Shown piece after piece: positions 48,979 through 61,865 of a stretch of 64,000 bases of DNA. Numbering within the stretch: position 1 is the stretch's first letter; every line of letters begins with the position of its first letter. A program made the position numbers and the translations under genes. This DNA is from Erodium maritimum. Its lineage: Eukaryota; Streptophyta; Magnoliopsida; Geraniales; Geraniaceae. The notes under the pieces are model-generated. The model made no database searches, was not told where the DNA came from, and was given only the letters and a program-made list of their open reading frames with translations. The stretch covers positions 133,393,203 through 133,457,202 of the forward strand of contig OY997588.1 in the NCBI GenBank assembly GCA_963921825.1, given 5' to 3'.

Positions 48979-51959
48979 TGTAATAACCACTTCCGGTCAA
49001 CGCCAGTCAAACATGCGAAAAACGGGAAAATTTAAAAATTTTAAGACAGACACTAAACTGAACCTAAATTGACCCCGAGGGTCATACCGGACTTAAGTTG
49101 ACCCCGTTATCGACCAAAATGAGTTCCGGGGACTCAAGGCAACTTTCTGATCAATTTGGGAAATGTTGACTTTTCGCTGGAAAAGTCAACCGAGCGACGT
49201 TTTGGTCCATTCGAGGACCGTTTTGGACCCGAAAAGCTTAGCCGTCGTCGTAGCGGTCTTAGTTGAGCCGTTTCCTTGAAGCCCGTCAAGTTTCGTAATT
49301 TCTTGGGAAAAGTGCCCGTTCGGGGCCCGAAACGTCCGTTTTTCGCAAAACTGATTGAAAAATATCAACTAGATATTTTCCAAAAGCTGTGGGACCCACC
49401 TTGACACATGTCCTAATTGTGGTGGTGTTAGTTTTTTGGGGAAACTAGATGGGACTATAGGGTGGCCGGCCATGTGGGTTAAAAGAGAAAAAAATAGAGT
49501 TTGTTGTTAGTTGTTTTAAATTAGAAAGAAGGAGAGAGTGTTTAGAGAGAGAAGGAGAAGGAGAAGAAGAAGAAGAAGAAGAAGAAGAAGAAGAAGAAGA
49601 AGAAGAAGAAGAAGAAGAAGAAGAAGAAGAAGAAGAAGAAGAAGAAGAAGAAGAAGAAGAAGAAGAAGAAGAGAGAGAAGAGAGGGAAAGCTAGGGTTTG
49701 GGAGAGTTCAAGCCTTTGGATCGTCTCAAGACAAAGAGAAATCGTCTTCCCCTCGTCCTCCTCGTTGGTAAGACCTAACCCGATCTTCGTTTTGTTAACT
49801 TTGGAAAGTTAAGGTTTTGTATAACACTATGGGTTAGGGTTGTAGTGAGTTTGGGGGTTTGTTGGAGACGTTTTAGAGGTGGTTGGAGGTGTTATTGGAC
49901 GTTTTCCGGTGACCGGAGACTCGGGAGGAGCTCCGGCCACCATGGGTGGTGGCCGGCCGGCCATGAGTTGGCTGGCCGGAGCTGGCACCAGCCACCACAT
50001 GGTGGCCGAGCCCCTCCCCTTGAACCCTAGGGAACGGCCAAGTATTTTGGGTGGGGCCCACGTGCTCGGTTGCTCGGGTTATAATGTTCGGGTGGTTTAA
50101 AACGTTCCTCGGACCATTTATCCTTAATCGAATCGAAATTTGGAATTAAATTGGAGAAGTTGCAATTAACGGGTTTTAGAAACTTTAAACGTTAATAATT
50201 TGACTTAGAAGTCGGAATTCGATTCCGTCAAGTGCGTTGGGTTCCTTGAAATATTCTAAGACCGTAGAAACGAAAACGGGGGCTTTTGGAGCCCCGGAAG
50301 GCAATTATTGAAAATCCGGGCAGATTCGCCATGTCGGGCTAATCGGGCCTTTAAGGGTCCTTTATCGACAATGTCGAGTAATTGGGAAGTTTGGGAGTGA
50401 TCGTCATTATCGGGGTTACGTTTGGGCGTTAAGTTTATTGATTTTCGGTTTTTTCGTAATAGTTTAAAAGTGCTTTAAAATTGTGTTCTTTTAGATCGTG
50501 CTGCGGACCGAGGCAAAGGGAAGCTCGGCGAGTGACTGTGTTTACATCGAGGTTTAGTGGAGCGCTTTTGGAGTGTTATACGAGGTAGGGAAAAGTAGCC
50601 GGATTTCAGAGCGAACAAAATCGACCGTTTTATCGATCCTTAAGCACGAAACACCCAAAATGCATCGGAAATCCATCAAAACACCGAACATATCGATAAA
50701 ATCAATTATTCATGCTAAAACTACATATATGATAGAAAACCGGGACCAAAAGCCTGTAAACTCGATATAATGTGGCCCTTTTACGTGTTAAAATGCACCT
50801 GCATCAGTGGCCTTGAGAGCCCGTGTTAATTATTGTTGAGTTTGGGTGGCCTTGAGAGCCCGTGTATTTAAATTGGTGTCTTGGGTGGCCATGAGAGCCC
50901 GTGTATTTAAATTGGTGTCTTGGGTGGCCATGAGTGCCCGTGTTTTACCGTTGGTGTGTCTTGAGTGGCCGTGAGTGCCCGTGGGGTCGTTGAACCCGAG
51001 TTTGACCGTTGGTGTGTCTTGAGTGGCCGTGAGTGCCCGTGGGGTTGTTGAACCCGAGTCTTGACCGTTGGTGTGTCTTGAGTGGCAGTGAGTACCCGTG
51101 GGGTTGTTGAACCCGAGTCTTGACTGTTGAGGTGTCTTGAGTGGACTTGAGTGCCTGTGTGATTGAACTTACCTGTGATTGTGATTGTGGTTACCTGAAG
51201 TTGTGAGTTCGAAAGGTCGACAGCCTGATCCGACTTAGTGTCGATGAATTGCGATAGGTCGACAGCCTGATCCGACTTAGTGTCGATGAACTGCAAAGGT
51301 GGACAGCCTGATCCGACTTAGTGTCGATGAATTGCGATAGGTCGACAGCCTGATCCGACTTCGTGTCGAGGAATTGCGATAGGTCGATCCTGGACCTGAT
51401 TGAGATTGGTTACTGAGCAGCTGGTGTGCGATCCTTTGTGATCTTGTTTGGTGTTGTGTAGTCTTTCTGTCACGTCCTTGGAGGAGGTCGTCTATAGTTG
51501 TGTCGGGTCTACATTACTTTATCGAGTGTTGAGTCTGTTGAGGAAAGTAACGGGTTGTGGGTCAGTTGGGTACTTGAGTTGGGGATTGTAGTCCCGGTGT
51601 TGGGTTTGGTTTTAGTGTTACTGGCTTTTCTGCTAATTATGCCATAGTCAGTCTGTTATCCGTGGAGGTAAGCGAACACTCACCCCTAACTGCTTTTCCT
51701 ACAGGTACTGATCACCGGACGGACTAGGTTAGCTCTTGAAGTTCATGGAGCTTGGAGCGGAGTCTGGTCTTTATTTTGTTGAGTCTAGTGGCGGATATTG
51801 TACCTTGTCCACTTGTTGGGACGTTTTTGTATTGTAAATATTATTATTTTTGAGAACTAAATGGAAATGTCAATGCTTTTATTCAAAACAGGTTCAAGTG
51901 TTTTTATGTTTTTAAATGTTCGCGTCCCGAGTTCGGTTTACTGAAATTGGGGCGTGACA
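48979..51959 (+). repeat. 5' LTR of the chromovirus
   Basis: 2,981 bp, TG...CA ends. Contains a (GAA)n microsatellite at 49553-49672, and towards its 3' half two repeat zones: about 50805-51150 (units around GAGTGGCCGTGAGTGCCCGT) and about 51215-51385 (units around GACAGCCTGATCCGACTTAG). Open frames over these zones are repeat artefacts. Confidence 0.95.
49553..49672 (+). repeat. (GAA)n microsatellite in 5' LTR
   Basis: About 36-38 uninterrupted GAA/AGA units. The same place in the 3' LTR (58228-58246) has only about four. Translation gives a poly-arginine ORF, which is not a gene. Confidence 0.97.
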
Positions 51960-51962
51960 GCT

Positions 51963-51974
51963 TGGTATCAGAGC
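51963..51974 (+). other. primer binding site (initiator Met tRNA)
   Basis: TGGTATCAGAGC, three bases after the 5' LTR, complements the 3' end of plant initiator methionine tRNA, the standard primer for Ty3/gypsy and copia elements. Confidence 0.9.
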
Positions 51975-52799
51975 TCGACGTTTCACACCTCGGACTGTCC
52001 GTCAATTAGGTGGGAGAGTCAAGTCAGTGTAGACCCGTCATGTCTTGAGTCTTGTTTTTTTTGCTTGTGCGTATGTTGTAGTATTTTGTTGCTGGCATAC
52101 TGATTGTGTGTGGTTGCGTGAACTGTTTTTAAACTGTCACGGGTCGACTCAGGAGCGCTCCTATAGTCGGACGTGACGGTGTTGATGTCAAGTCGGTACA
52201 ACGTGGTTCGGGGACACCTAGACCGGTTGTAACTACGTGATGTCAAGGAATGAAGTTTTAAAATGAAAGGGTGAAAGTTTTTAAAATTGTTGGCCCTGTT
52301 GGCGTGTTTGAACTTGATTGGCCCTATGGGCGTGTGTTTTGATTTTGGTTGGCCCGGTGGGCAAGGTTCGACTTTGGTTGGCCCGGTGAGCGGGGGTCGT
52401 GTGGTTGTGTTGTTATTGGCCGTGTTGGCTTATGATTGAGGTCGGTTTTTATTTGCCCTACTGTGTTATGTTTTGGGCGGTCGTTTGTCTGCGACGTACT
52501 AGTGGACGGGTCGTGTACCGGCCTGGTCCAGCGAGTCGTTTTCAAACTTTTGGTGGTCGTTGCTTCGTTTTGTGGGTCGGTTTGTCGTCACTTGTTTGGT
52601 GCACGTCGGTGCGGTCTCGTTGAGGTCTCTTTTACTAATACTATATTTAAAGTATGTTTAGCTTGAGCGGTGTGGTGTTTTAGGGATAAGCACGCTAGTG
52701 TAAGCGTAGACCGGGTGAACGTTAGTGTTTTTGAACTGTGATCTTTAATTGAGTTCGCAAACTGAACGTTTGTGTGTATCCGTGCAGAGGATACTGACT
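51975..52799 (+). other. untranslated leader of the chromovirus
   Basis: Lies between the primer site and the gag start. Contains several TTGGCC(C/T)(G/T)(G/T)TGGGCG-like repeats (52289-52440). No coding signal. Confidence 0.5.
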
Positions 52800-55700
52800 A
52801 TGGCTCGCGGTAGACACGGACGAGCAGCGGGAACACGGGGTCGGGCATCCACGCGAGGCCGGCGGGGACGGTCAGCGGGGGCACCGGGGAGGGTGCCAAC
52901 CGTTGAGCCCGCCGAGTACGCGGAGGTGCAGGGCACTTCTGTCGGAGAAGACAGGAGAAGCGACGTGGGGCCGTCTACAGGCACCCCTAGTGTTCCGCCA
53001 GTCGCGGAACCTCCAGTTATGACTGCCCTGGATGAGCTGACCAGGACAGTTCAGAGTTTGGTGGCGGTCATCGGCAACCGAGAGTCGGCTTCGCCAGCAC
53101 CAGAGGCAGCCGCGGTCCCGGTGAGGGTCGTTCAGACAGAGGATCATACCTCCCGAGCACTACTAGATTTCCTGAAGCTCGGGATACCTACTTTTGTCGG
53201 GGAGCCGAACCCCGACCTAGCCGAGCGGTGGCTAGAGCAGGTCACGCGAGACCCGGATACATCGGGTGTCGAGGATGGCCGTCGCAGGGTGTCCTTCGCG
53301 GCCCATCAGCTGAGAGACAGCCCCTACCACTGGTGGGGGTGTGTGAAGGACATGGTCGGATACGACTACAACGTCTTTCAGGATGTGTTTCTAGCACAAT
53401 ACTTTCCCGAGTCGGCTCGGCTGGAGCGACATCGGCAGTTCCTAGATCTGGAGCAGGGAGGATTGACAGTGGCGGAATACGAGGCCAGATTCACGGCCTT
53501 GACCAGATTCGCGCCAAAGATGGTGACTACCGAGCTGAACCGGTGCCTGCGGTTTCAGGGGGGACTGAGACCGGTGATTCGGGACAGGGTCCTTGCCTTG
53601 AGACTGCGGAAGTATACAGATCTAGTGGACACCGCAGGGACGGTGGAGCAGGGTTTTCGCGATACGGCCAGGACCCGCGAGGTTCGACAACGGCCGACCA
53701 GCTTTACGGGGCCGTCAGACTCACGAGACTCGCGGAGGCAGAAGACCACATGGTTTTTCCGACCACCGCCTCATCAGGGTGAATCGAGACAGCATGGGTC
53801 AGTAGCGTCAGTGGGACCAGTCGCCTCAGAGAGGAGGCCGATATGCTATCACTGCGGTCAGCCAGGCCACTTACATCAAGACTGTCCGGCGAAGGGAGGG
53901 CCCGCGGCATTACCAGCGACTAGCCGGACAGGCCAGGGCTCGGGGTCGAGAGTCGATGAGGCCAGCTGTTTCCGGTGTGGCCGGATGGGACACACTATGG
54001 CATGGTGCCGCGAGCAGTTGGGGGAGACATCAGCGCGGCGACCGCAGCAGTCGCGGACAGTACAGTCGCCTAGGGGTCTCCCTCGACAGCGTCAGCAGCC
54101 GAGGTCGTCATGGCCGTCTACGAGCGCACCGATTCCGAGACAACAGTAGAGTCACGGGTATTCAGCAGCCAGTGCGCCGGGCCAGAGGCAGCAGGCCTCG
54201 CAGGGGAGAGTGTATGCAGTCACCGACTCCAGAGCCCCGGGACCTAGCACGTACCGCGAGACCATCCAGGGTACGTGTTTATTGTATCATTTATGGGCTT
54301 TATTCTTGTTTGATATCAGGGCGTCGCACTCTTTTATTTCGTCGGGTTGTGCTGAGAGGTTGGGGTTGAGCTTAGAGCCGTTGAGTCCACCCCTATGCTT
54401 GGACACCCCAGTTGAGGGTGGTGCATCGTTGACTAGAGTATGTCGTGCCTGCGAGATTAGAGTTGCAGACTGTCCTTGCCCTGGTGATCTTCTCGTGTTG
54501 GGATTGACTACCTTTGATGTGATCTTGGGAATGGATTGGCTGTCGAGGTACCGAGCCAATATCGATTGCTACAAGCGACGAGTGACAGTGATAGTGGGTG
54601 GCACGAAGGTGACGTGTGTTCTGGGTAGTAAGAGCGGGGTCCTCCTTTCAGCATTGTCCGTTGAGGAGGAAGTGTCGGCTGTGCAGAGCCGAGAGTTACC
54701 GAGAGTGGTATGTGAGTTCCCTTAGGTCTTCCCTGAGGAATTGAGCGGGTTGCCACCGGTTCGTGAGGTGGAGTTCGGGATTGACCTAGTGCCGGGAACG
54801 GCGGCGATATCGATGACGCCTTACAGGTTTACGCCGGTAGAGTTGACTGAGCTGAAGCGTCAGCTAGAGAAGCTTCAGCAGAAGGGGTTTATCCGTCCGA
54901 GTGCATCGCCGTGGGGAGCACCAACACTCTTCGTGAAGAAGAAGAGTGGAGAGCTACGGATGTGTATAGATTACCGGAAGCTGAACCGGGTTACGGTGAA
55001 GAACCGATACCCGATGCCGAGGATCGATGACTTGTTCGACCAGTTGAGAGGGGCGACCTACTTCTCGAAGATCGATCTGCGATCCGGTTATTATCAGTTG
55101 CGAGTCCGTGAGGGGGACGTCGCAAAGACTGCATTCTGGACACGTTATGGGCACTACGAGTTCCTGGTGATGCCATTCGGACTGACGAACGCACCTACAA
55201 CGTTCATGGACCTGATGAACAGCATCTTCCGGCCGTACTTAGATCAGTTTGTGGTGGTGTTCGTGGACGACAACCTGATCTACTCGCAGAATGAGGCGGC
55301 GCATAAATCACATCTGAGGGCTGTTCTGACACTACTGCGCGAGCATCAGCTTTATGCCAACCGGGAGAAGTGCGAGTTCTGGCTCTCTGAGGTGAGATTC
55401 CTCGGCCACATCGTGTCCCGTGACGGTATCCTGGTCGATCCGTCGAAGATCGACGCGGTCTCGAAGTGGGCACGGCCCACGAGTGTTTTCGATATCCGCA
55501 GCTTTCTGGGATTGGCATGCTACTATCGGCGATTTGTTCAGGATTTTGCACGACTAGCCGCACCGATGACTCTGTTGACTCGCAAAGGAGTCGGGTTTGT
55601 GTGGACAGAGGACTGTGAGCGTGCATTTGCGGAGTTGAAGACTCGACTGACTACAGCTCCAGTGTTAGTGGTGCCCGAGCGAGGGATCGGTTATGATGTG

Positions 55701-57650
55701 TACTATGATGCGTCCGGAGAGGGACTGGGCTGCGTACTGATGCAGTTGGGAAGAGTTGTGGCTTATGGCTCCAGGCAGTTGAAGACGCACGAGCGCAACT
55801 ATCCTACCCACGACTTGGAGCTAGCAGCAGTTGTGTTTGCGCTAAAGAGCTGGCGATATTATCTGTACGGCGAGGGGTTTCAGGTGTTCTCGGATCACAA
55901 GAGCCTCAAGTACATATTTTCCCAGCGAGACCTGAACATGCGTCAACGAAGGTGGATGGAACTACTCGAGGAGTACGACTTCGAGCTACACTACCATCCG
56001 GGCAAGGCGAACGTTGTCGCCGACGCCTTTAGTAGGAAGTCGGTTCCGAGCCTCGCCAGCATGTTAGTCCGAGAGTTGGACATGATGGGGGAGCTGAGCA
56101 CGTTCGGGCTCGAGCTTGAGGAGATTACTGGCGTCGTGGCCGTGTGCTCATTGGTGGCTCAGCCCTCATTGCTTGCCCAAGTGTTGGAGGCGCAGACGGA
56201 GGACGTCGAAGCGTCAGAGATCCGCGAGAGAGTCGTCAGGGGTGACGAGGTGGTGGGCTGGGAGGATAGTATTTATTGGGGATTACGGTACCGCGGGGGG
56301 GCTGTTCGTACCGGTTAACTATAGAGACGCCGTGTTACGAGAGGCACACCATTCGCGTCTTACAGTACATCCAGGGGGCACCAAGATGTACCGTGACCTC
56401 AGACGGCACTACTGGTGGCGCGGGATGAGGAGAGCAGTCGCAGAGTTTGTGTCGAGATGCCTCGTCTGTCAGCAGGTGAAGGCCGAGCATCAGCGTCCCG
56501 CGGGATTGTTACAGCCACAACCGATTGCTCAGTGGAAGTGGGAGCACATTACGATGGACTTCGTTTGCGGGCTACCGAGATCGCCAAAGGGAAACGACGT
56601 CGTGTGGGTGGTGGTCGACCGGTTGACCAAGTCGGCCCACTTCCTGGCGATGAGGATGACTGACCCGGTAGACAAGTTGAGCAGCTTGTATATTCAGGAG
56701 ATAGTACGTCTCCACGGGGTCCCGATGTCGATAGTGTCTGACAGGGATCCCCACTTCACGTCCAAGTTTTGGCCGAGTCTGCAGAAGGCACTGGGGACCG
56801 AGGTTCAACTCAGCACCGCACATCATCCTCAGACAGACGGTCAGTCTGAGCGTACCATTCAGATCTTGGAGGACATGCTGCGAGCATGTGTGCTGGATTT
56901 CAGGGGATCTTGGGAGACCCACCTGCCATTGGCCGAGTTCGCATACAACAACAGCTTCCAGACCAGTATCGGGATGGCACCGTTCGAAGCGTTGTATGGG
57001 AGGTCGTGTCAGTCACCAGTATGCTGGGCAGAGGTGGGGGACAAGAGTCTGCTGGGGCCAGATCTTGTCAGAGAGACGACGGAGAAGGTCGCATTGATCC
57101 GCGATCGGTTGAGGACCGCGCAGAGCCGGCAGAAGAGTTATGCCGACAGGCGACGTCGACCTCTTGAGTTTGCAGTCGGGGATCACGTGTTCCTGAAGGT
57201 GAGCCCGAGGAAGGGGTTGGTGCGGTTCAGACGCAGCGGGGGCAAGTTGGCTCCAAGGTACATTGGCCCGTTCGAGATCTTGGGCAGAGTGGGAACAGTG
57301 GCTTATCGTCTGGCGTTGCCACCGCAGCTTGGGAGAGTCCATAACGTCTTCCATGTATCCCAGTTGCGGCAGTACAACGCAGAACCCTCCCACGTCATTG
57401 AGTGGTCTGATATCGAGGTGGCTGACGATGTCTCCTATGAGGAGCAGCCGGTTCGGATCATGGACACACGGGAGCAGGTCCTACGGGGAGGCAAGATTAT
57501 CCGCTTGATCCGAGTGCAGAGGAAACATCACGGGGCTGAGTCGACGTGGGAACGTAAGGACGAGGTTCGCGCGAAGTATCCCTGCCTGTTCGACTCCCGA
57601 GGTACGTCTGCTTTAAATTTCGCGGATGAAATTCCTTTAAGAGGGGTAGA
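52800..57650 (+). pseudogene. gag-pol region of the chromovirus (fossil)
   Basis: Parts in order, approximate limits: gag 52.8-54.1 kb, beginning MARGRHGRAAG and with two zinc knuckles (CYHCGQPGHLHQDC, CFRCGRMGHTMAWC); retropepsin-like protease 54.25-54.65 kb (DVILGMDWLS); reverse transcriptase 54.8-55.5 kb ([26 protein letters not shown] box); RNase H 55.65-56.05 kb ([25 protein letters not shown]); integrase 56.3-57.2 kb (HHCC zinc finger around CLVCQQVKAEHQ, TMDFVCGLP, VSDRDPHFTS, HPQTDGQSERT); chromodomain at the C-terminus (ESTWERKDE). Together they mimic a normal Ty3/gypsy chromovirus gag-pol but are interrupted in a few places. Confidence 0.93.
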
Positions 57651-57651
57651 C
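57638..57651 (+). other. polypurine tract
   Basis: TAAGAGGGGTAGAC immediately precedes the 3' LTR, in the place where plus-strand DNA synthesis is primed in LTR elements. Confidence 0.7.
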
Positions 57652-60600
57652 TGTAATAACCACTTCCGGTCAACGCCAGTCAAAACTGCGAAAAACGGGA
57701 AAATTTAAAATTTTTAAGACAAACACTAAACAGAACCTAAATTGACCCCGAGGGTCATACCGGACTTAAGTTCACCCCGTTATCGGCCAAAATGAGTTCC
57801 GGGGGACTCAGGGCAACTTTCTAATCAATTTGAGAAATGTTGACTTTTTGTTGGAAAAGTCAACCAAGCGACGTTTTGGTCCATTCGAGGACCGTTTTGT
57901 ACCCGAAAAGATTAGCCGTCGTCGTAGCGGTCTTAGTTGATCCGTTTCCTTGTAGCCCGTCAAGTTTCGTAATTTCTTGGGAAAAGTGCTCGTTCGGGGC
58001 CCGAAACGTCCGTTTTTCGCGAAACTGATTGGAAAATATCAACTAGATATTTTCCAAAAGGTGTGGAACCCACCATGACACATGTCCTAATTGTGGTGGG
58101 GTTAGTTTTGGGGGGAAACTAGATGGGACTATAGGGTGGCCAGCCATGTGGGTTAAAAGAGAAAAAAAATAGAGTTTGTTGTTAGTTGTTTTAAATTAGA
58201 AAGAAGAAGAGAGTGTTTAGAGAGAGAAGGAGAAGAAGAAGAAGAGAGAAGAGAGGGAAAGCTAGGGTTTGGGAGAGTTCAAGCCTTTGGATCGTCTCAA
58301 GACAAATAGAAATCATCTTCCCCTCGTCCTCCTCGTTGGTAAGACCTAACCCGATCTTCGTTTTGTTAACTTTGGAAAGTTAGGGTTTTGTATAAAACTA
58401 TGGGTTAGGTTTGTAGTAAGTTTGGGGGTTTGTTGGAGACGTTTTAGAGGTGGTTGGAGGTGTTATTGGACGTTTTCCGGTGACCGGAGACTCAGGAGGA
58501 GCTCCGGCCACCGTGGGTGGTGGCCGGCCGGCCATGAGGTGGCTGGCCGGAGCTGGCACCAGCCACCACATGGTGGCCGAGCCCCTCCCCTTGAACCCTA
58601 GGGCACGACCAAGTATTTTGGGTGGGGCCCACGTGCTCGGTTTCTCGGTTTTTAATGTTCGGGTGGTTTAAAACGTTGCCCGGACCATTTATCCTCAATC
58701 GAATCGAAATTTGGAATTAAATTGGAGAAGTTGCAATTAACGGGTTTTAGAAACTTTAAACGTTAATAATTTGACTTAGAAGTCGGAATTCGATTCCGTC
58801 AAGTGCGTTGGGTTCCTTGAAATATTCTAAGACCGTAGAAACGAAAACGGGGGCTTTTGGAGCCCCGGAAGGCAATTATTGAAAACCCGGGCAGATTCGC
58901 CATGTCGGGCGAATCGGGCCTTTAAGGGTCCTTTATCGACAATGTCGAGTAATTGGGAAGTTTGGGAGTGATCGTCATTATCGGGGTTACGTTTGGGCGT
59001 TAAGTTTATTGATTTTCGGGTTTTTCGTAATAGTTTAAAAGTGCTTTAAAATTGTGTTCTTTTAGATCATGCTGCGGACCGAGGCAAAGGGAAGCTCGGC
59101 GAGTGACTGGGTTTACATCGAGGTTTAGTGGAGCGCTTTTGGAGTGTTATACGAGGTAGGGAAAAGTAGCCGGATCTCGGCCCTGACTAGGGAAAGTTAA
59201 CGGTAGAATTGCATGTGACACCGGGGTGTCGTGGGTTATTTAGGTTATCGAATATTAGAAAAGCATGTTACGGGAACTTAGTAATTATTGGAAAGGCATG
59301 TGACACTTAGTAGTGTCGTAGGAGCAGAGAACTTAGCGATAATTGAATTACTGGAGGCATATGACCATGCCCGGAGGTTGTTTGTGAAACTAGTGATCTT
59401 AGGACTGTTGGAGGCATCGAGTATGCCGGAGGTTGTTGTGCGTTATTTATTGTTGAGTTTGGGTGGCCTTGAGAGCCCGTGTTAATTATTGTTGAGCTTG
59501 GGTGGCCTTGAGAGCCCGTGTTAATTATTGTTGAGTTTGGGTGGCCTTGAGAATCCTAATTCGAAACAATTACCAAGCCTACACGGGAGGTAAAGCATTA
59601 AGCACAAATCAATCATAGACACTAATACAAATCATCAATCACCACAATCGAATCATCCAATTTATAGAAATCACTACTCTAATCCCCCATAACCCTAGAA
59701 ATTGGGGGTTTAGTTGTTCATGGTGAGAAAATGCAAAGATGAAAAGGAGAAAACAATTAAATTCACAATCAATATAAAAGTTGAGATACAATCACCAAAT
59801 TAGTCCTCTAATGTTGCTCTTCCTCTTCTTCGATCCCTCCCCTTGAAGCTTTTGAAGATCCACCAAAAGAAATTCACTTGTGTAGCCAACAATGGAGTTT
59901 ATCTCCAAAAATCAACACCCAAATAAATCACAAATGGTTCTTTACCCAGTAAAATTGATCCTCAACAAATAATACAAGATAAAAGCTTTCTATTTAATTC
60001 TAAAAAAAAAAGAAATAAAAACTATACAAAAAGATGCTATGTGCTCGTGTTCTCGCCTCTGTGTGCCAAAAAATTCAAATGAAGAAGAAGCTCATCTCCT
60101 TTGGTGCGGCGCTGAAGTGGAGAGTAATAGGGTTGAGCTGGGTGGGACACGCGGCAGGGAGAGATGGGCTGCTGGAGTGGACAGGTGTCGCGAGATGGGG
60201 GGTGGCGGCTGGAGGACAGGTGTCAGGCGGAGAATGGAGCCACGCAGGAGGGGTGTGGGGCTGGCGTCGCCAGCTGTCGGGCGCAGGAAGAGAGGCGGCT
60301 GACCAGCGCCACGTGTCGCGCGCAGGAAGAAGGGCGGCAAAGGCTGGCGGCGCCACGTGGCGGACTCTGATGGGCTGCTCCATTTTTGCTCCTTTTCCGC
60401 TATTTTGCTCGCTTCGGCTTCGTTTGAACTCCGATCGATCTCGTTCTTGCGCCAAAAAATTCCTCTTTTCAAGACCTACAAAACAAGACCAATCATGAAT
60501 ATATTTCAGAGCGAACAAAATCGACCGTTTTATCGATCCTTAAGCACGAAACACCCAAAATGCATCGGAAATCCATCAAAACACCGAACATATCGATAAA

Positions 60601-61860
60601 ATCAATTATTCATGCTAAAACTACATATATGATAGAAAACCGGGACCAAAAGCCTGTAAACTCGATATAATGTGGCCCTTTTACGTGTTAAAATGCACCT
60701 GCATCAGTGGCCTTGAGAGCCCGTGTTAATTATTGTTGAGTTTGGGTGGCCTTGAGAGCCCGTGTATTTAAATTGGTGTCTTGGGTGGCCATGAGAGCCC
60801 GTGTATTTAAATTGGTGTCTTGGGTGGCCATGAGTGCCCGTGTTTTACCGTTGGTGTGTCTTGAGTGGCCGTGAGTGCCCGTGTGGTCGTTGAACCCGAG
60901 TTTGACCGTTGGTGTGTCTTGAGTGGCCGTGAGTGCCCGTGGGGTTGTTGAACCCGAGTCTTGACCGTTGGTGTGTCTTGACTGGCAGTGAGTGCCCGTG
61001 GGGTTGTTGAACCCGAGTCTTGACTGTTGAGGTGTCTTGAGTGGCCTTGAGTGCCTGTGTGATTGAACTTGCCTGTGATTGTGATTGTGGTTACCTGAAG
61101 TTGTGAGTTCGAAAGGTCGACAGCCTGATCCGACTTAGTGTCGATGAATTGCGATAGGTCGACAGCCTGATCCGACTTAGTGTCGATGAACTGCAAAGGT
61201 GGACAGCCTGATCCGACTTAGTGTCGATGAATTGCGATAGGTCGACAGCCTGATCCGACTTCGTGTCGAGGAATTGCGATAGGTCGATCCTGGACTTGAT
61301 TGAGATTGGTTACTGAGCAGCTGGTGTGCGATCCTTTGTGATCTTGTTTGGTGTTGTGTAGTCTTTCTGTCGCGTCCTTGGAGGAGGTCGTCGATAGTTG
61401 TGTCGGGTCTACATTACTTTATCGAGTGTTGAGTCTGTTGAGGAAAGTAACAGGTTGTGGGTCAGTTGGGTACTTGAGTTGGGGATTGTAGTCCCGGTGT
61501 TGGGTTTGGTTTTAGTGTTACTGGCTTTTTCTGCTAATTATGCCATAGTCAGTCTGTTATCCGTGGAGGTGAGCGAACGCTCACCCCTAGCTGCTTTTCC
61601 TACAGGTACTGATCACCGGACGGACTAGGTTAGCTCTTGAAGTTCATGGAGCTTGGAGCGGAGTCTGGTCTTTATTTTGTTGAGTCTAGTGGCGGATATT
61701 GTACCTTGTCCACTTGTTGGGACGTTTTTGTATTGTAAATATTATTATTTTTGAGAACTAAATGGAAATATCAAAGCTTTTATTCAAAACAGGTTCAAGT
61801 GTTTTTATGTTTTTAAATGTTCGCGTCCCGAGTTCGGTTTACTGAAATTGGGGCGTGACA
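57652..61860 (+). repeat. 3' LTR of the chromovirus, with nested LTR piece
   Basis: 4,209 bp, the same ends as the 5' LTR and the same two internal repeat zones. It is longer than its partner chiefly because it holds a nested piece of another LTR family (about 59555-60707). The 5' LTR retains only the last ~200 bp of that piece. Confidence 0.93.
59555..60707 (-). mobile_element. nested partial solo LTR inside the 3' LTR (fossil)
   Basis: The sequence ends TAAAATGCACCTGCATCA, like the TTTATGCCTACATCA end of the solo LTR at 37186-38735. It shares AAAGATGAAAA...GAGATACAA...CACCAA blocks and the ATAATGTGG(C) block, so it is a related family in the same orientation. The other end is not preserved and no target duplication is visible. 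Confidence 0.65.
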
Positions 61861-61865
61861 CCTAG

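Larger units (their letters stand above)
48979..61860 (+). mobile_element. Ty3/gypsy chromovirus, Tekay/Del-like, full structure, broken (fossil)
   Basis: 12.9 kb with LTRs starting TGTAATAACC and ending GGGGCGTGACA. A perfect 5-bp duplication, cctag, lies at 48974-48978 and 61861-61865. The primer site complements initiator-Met tRNA, a purine tract precedes the 3' LTR, and gag, protease, reverse transcriptase, RNase H, integrase and a C-terminal chromodomain follow in Ty3/gypsy order. Long ~3-kb LTRs and the chromodomain fit the Tekay/Del clade. The coding region is interrupted about three times, so the copy is dead. LTRs differ by roughly 2% over the last kilobase (more in the first 300 bp), suggesting an age around one million years under usual plant rates. 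Confidence 0.95.

Noticed and set aside
49538-49771. Poly-arginine protein from an open frame
   Set aside because: It is translation of the (GAA)n microsatellite in the 5' LTR. The 3' LTR lacks the expansion.
50907-51296. 129-codon minus-strand frame, also present at 60807-61196
   Set aside because: Lies in LTR repeat zones on the strand opposite to the element's genes. It is conserved only because both LTRs share it.
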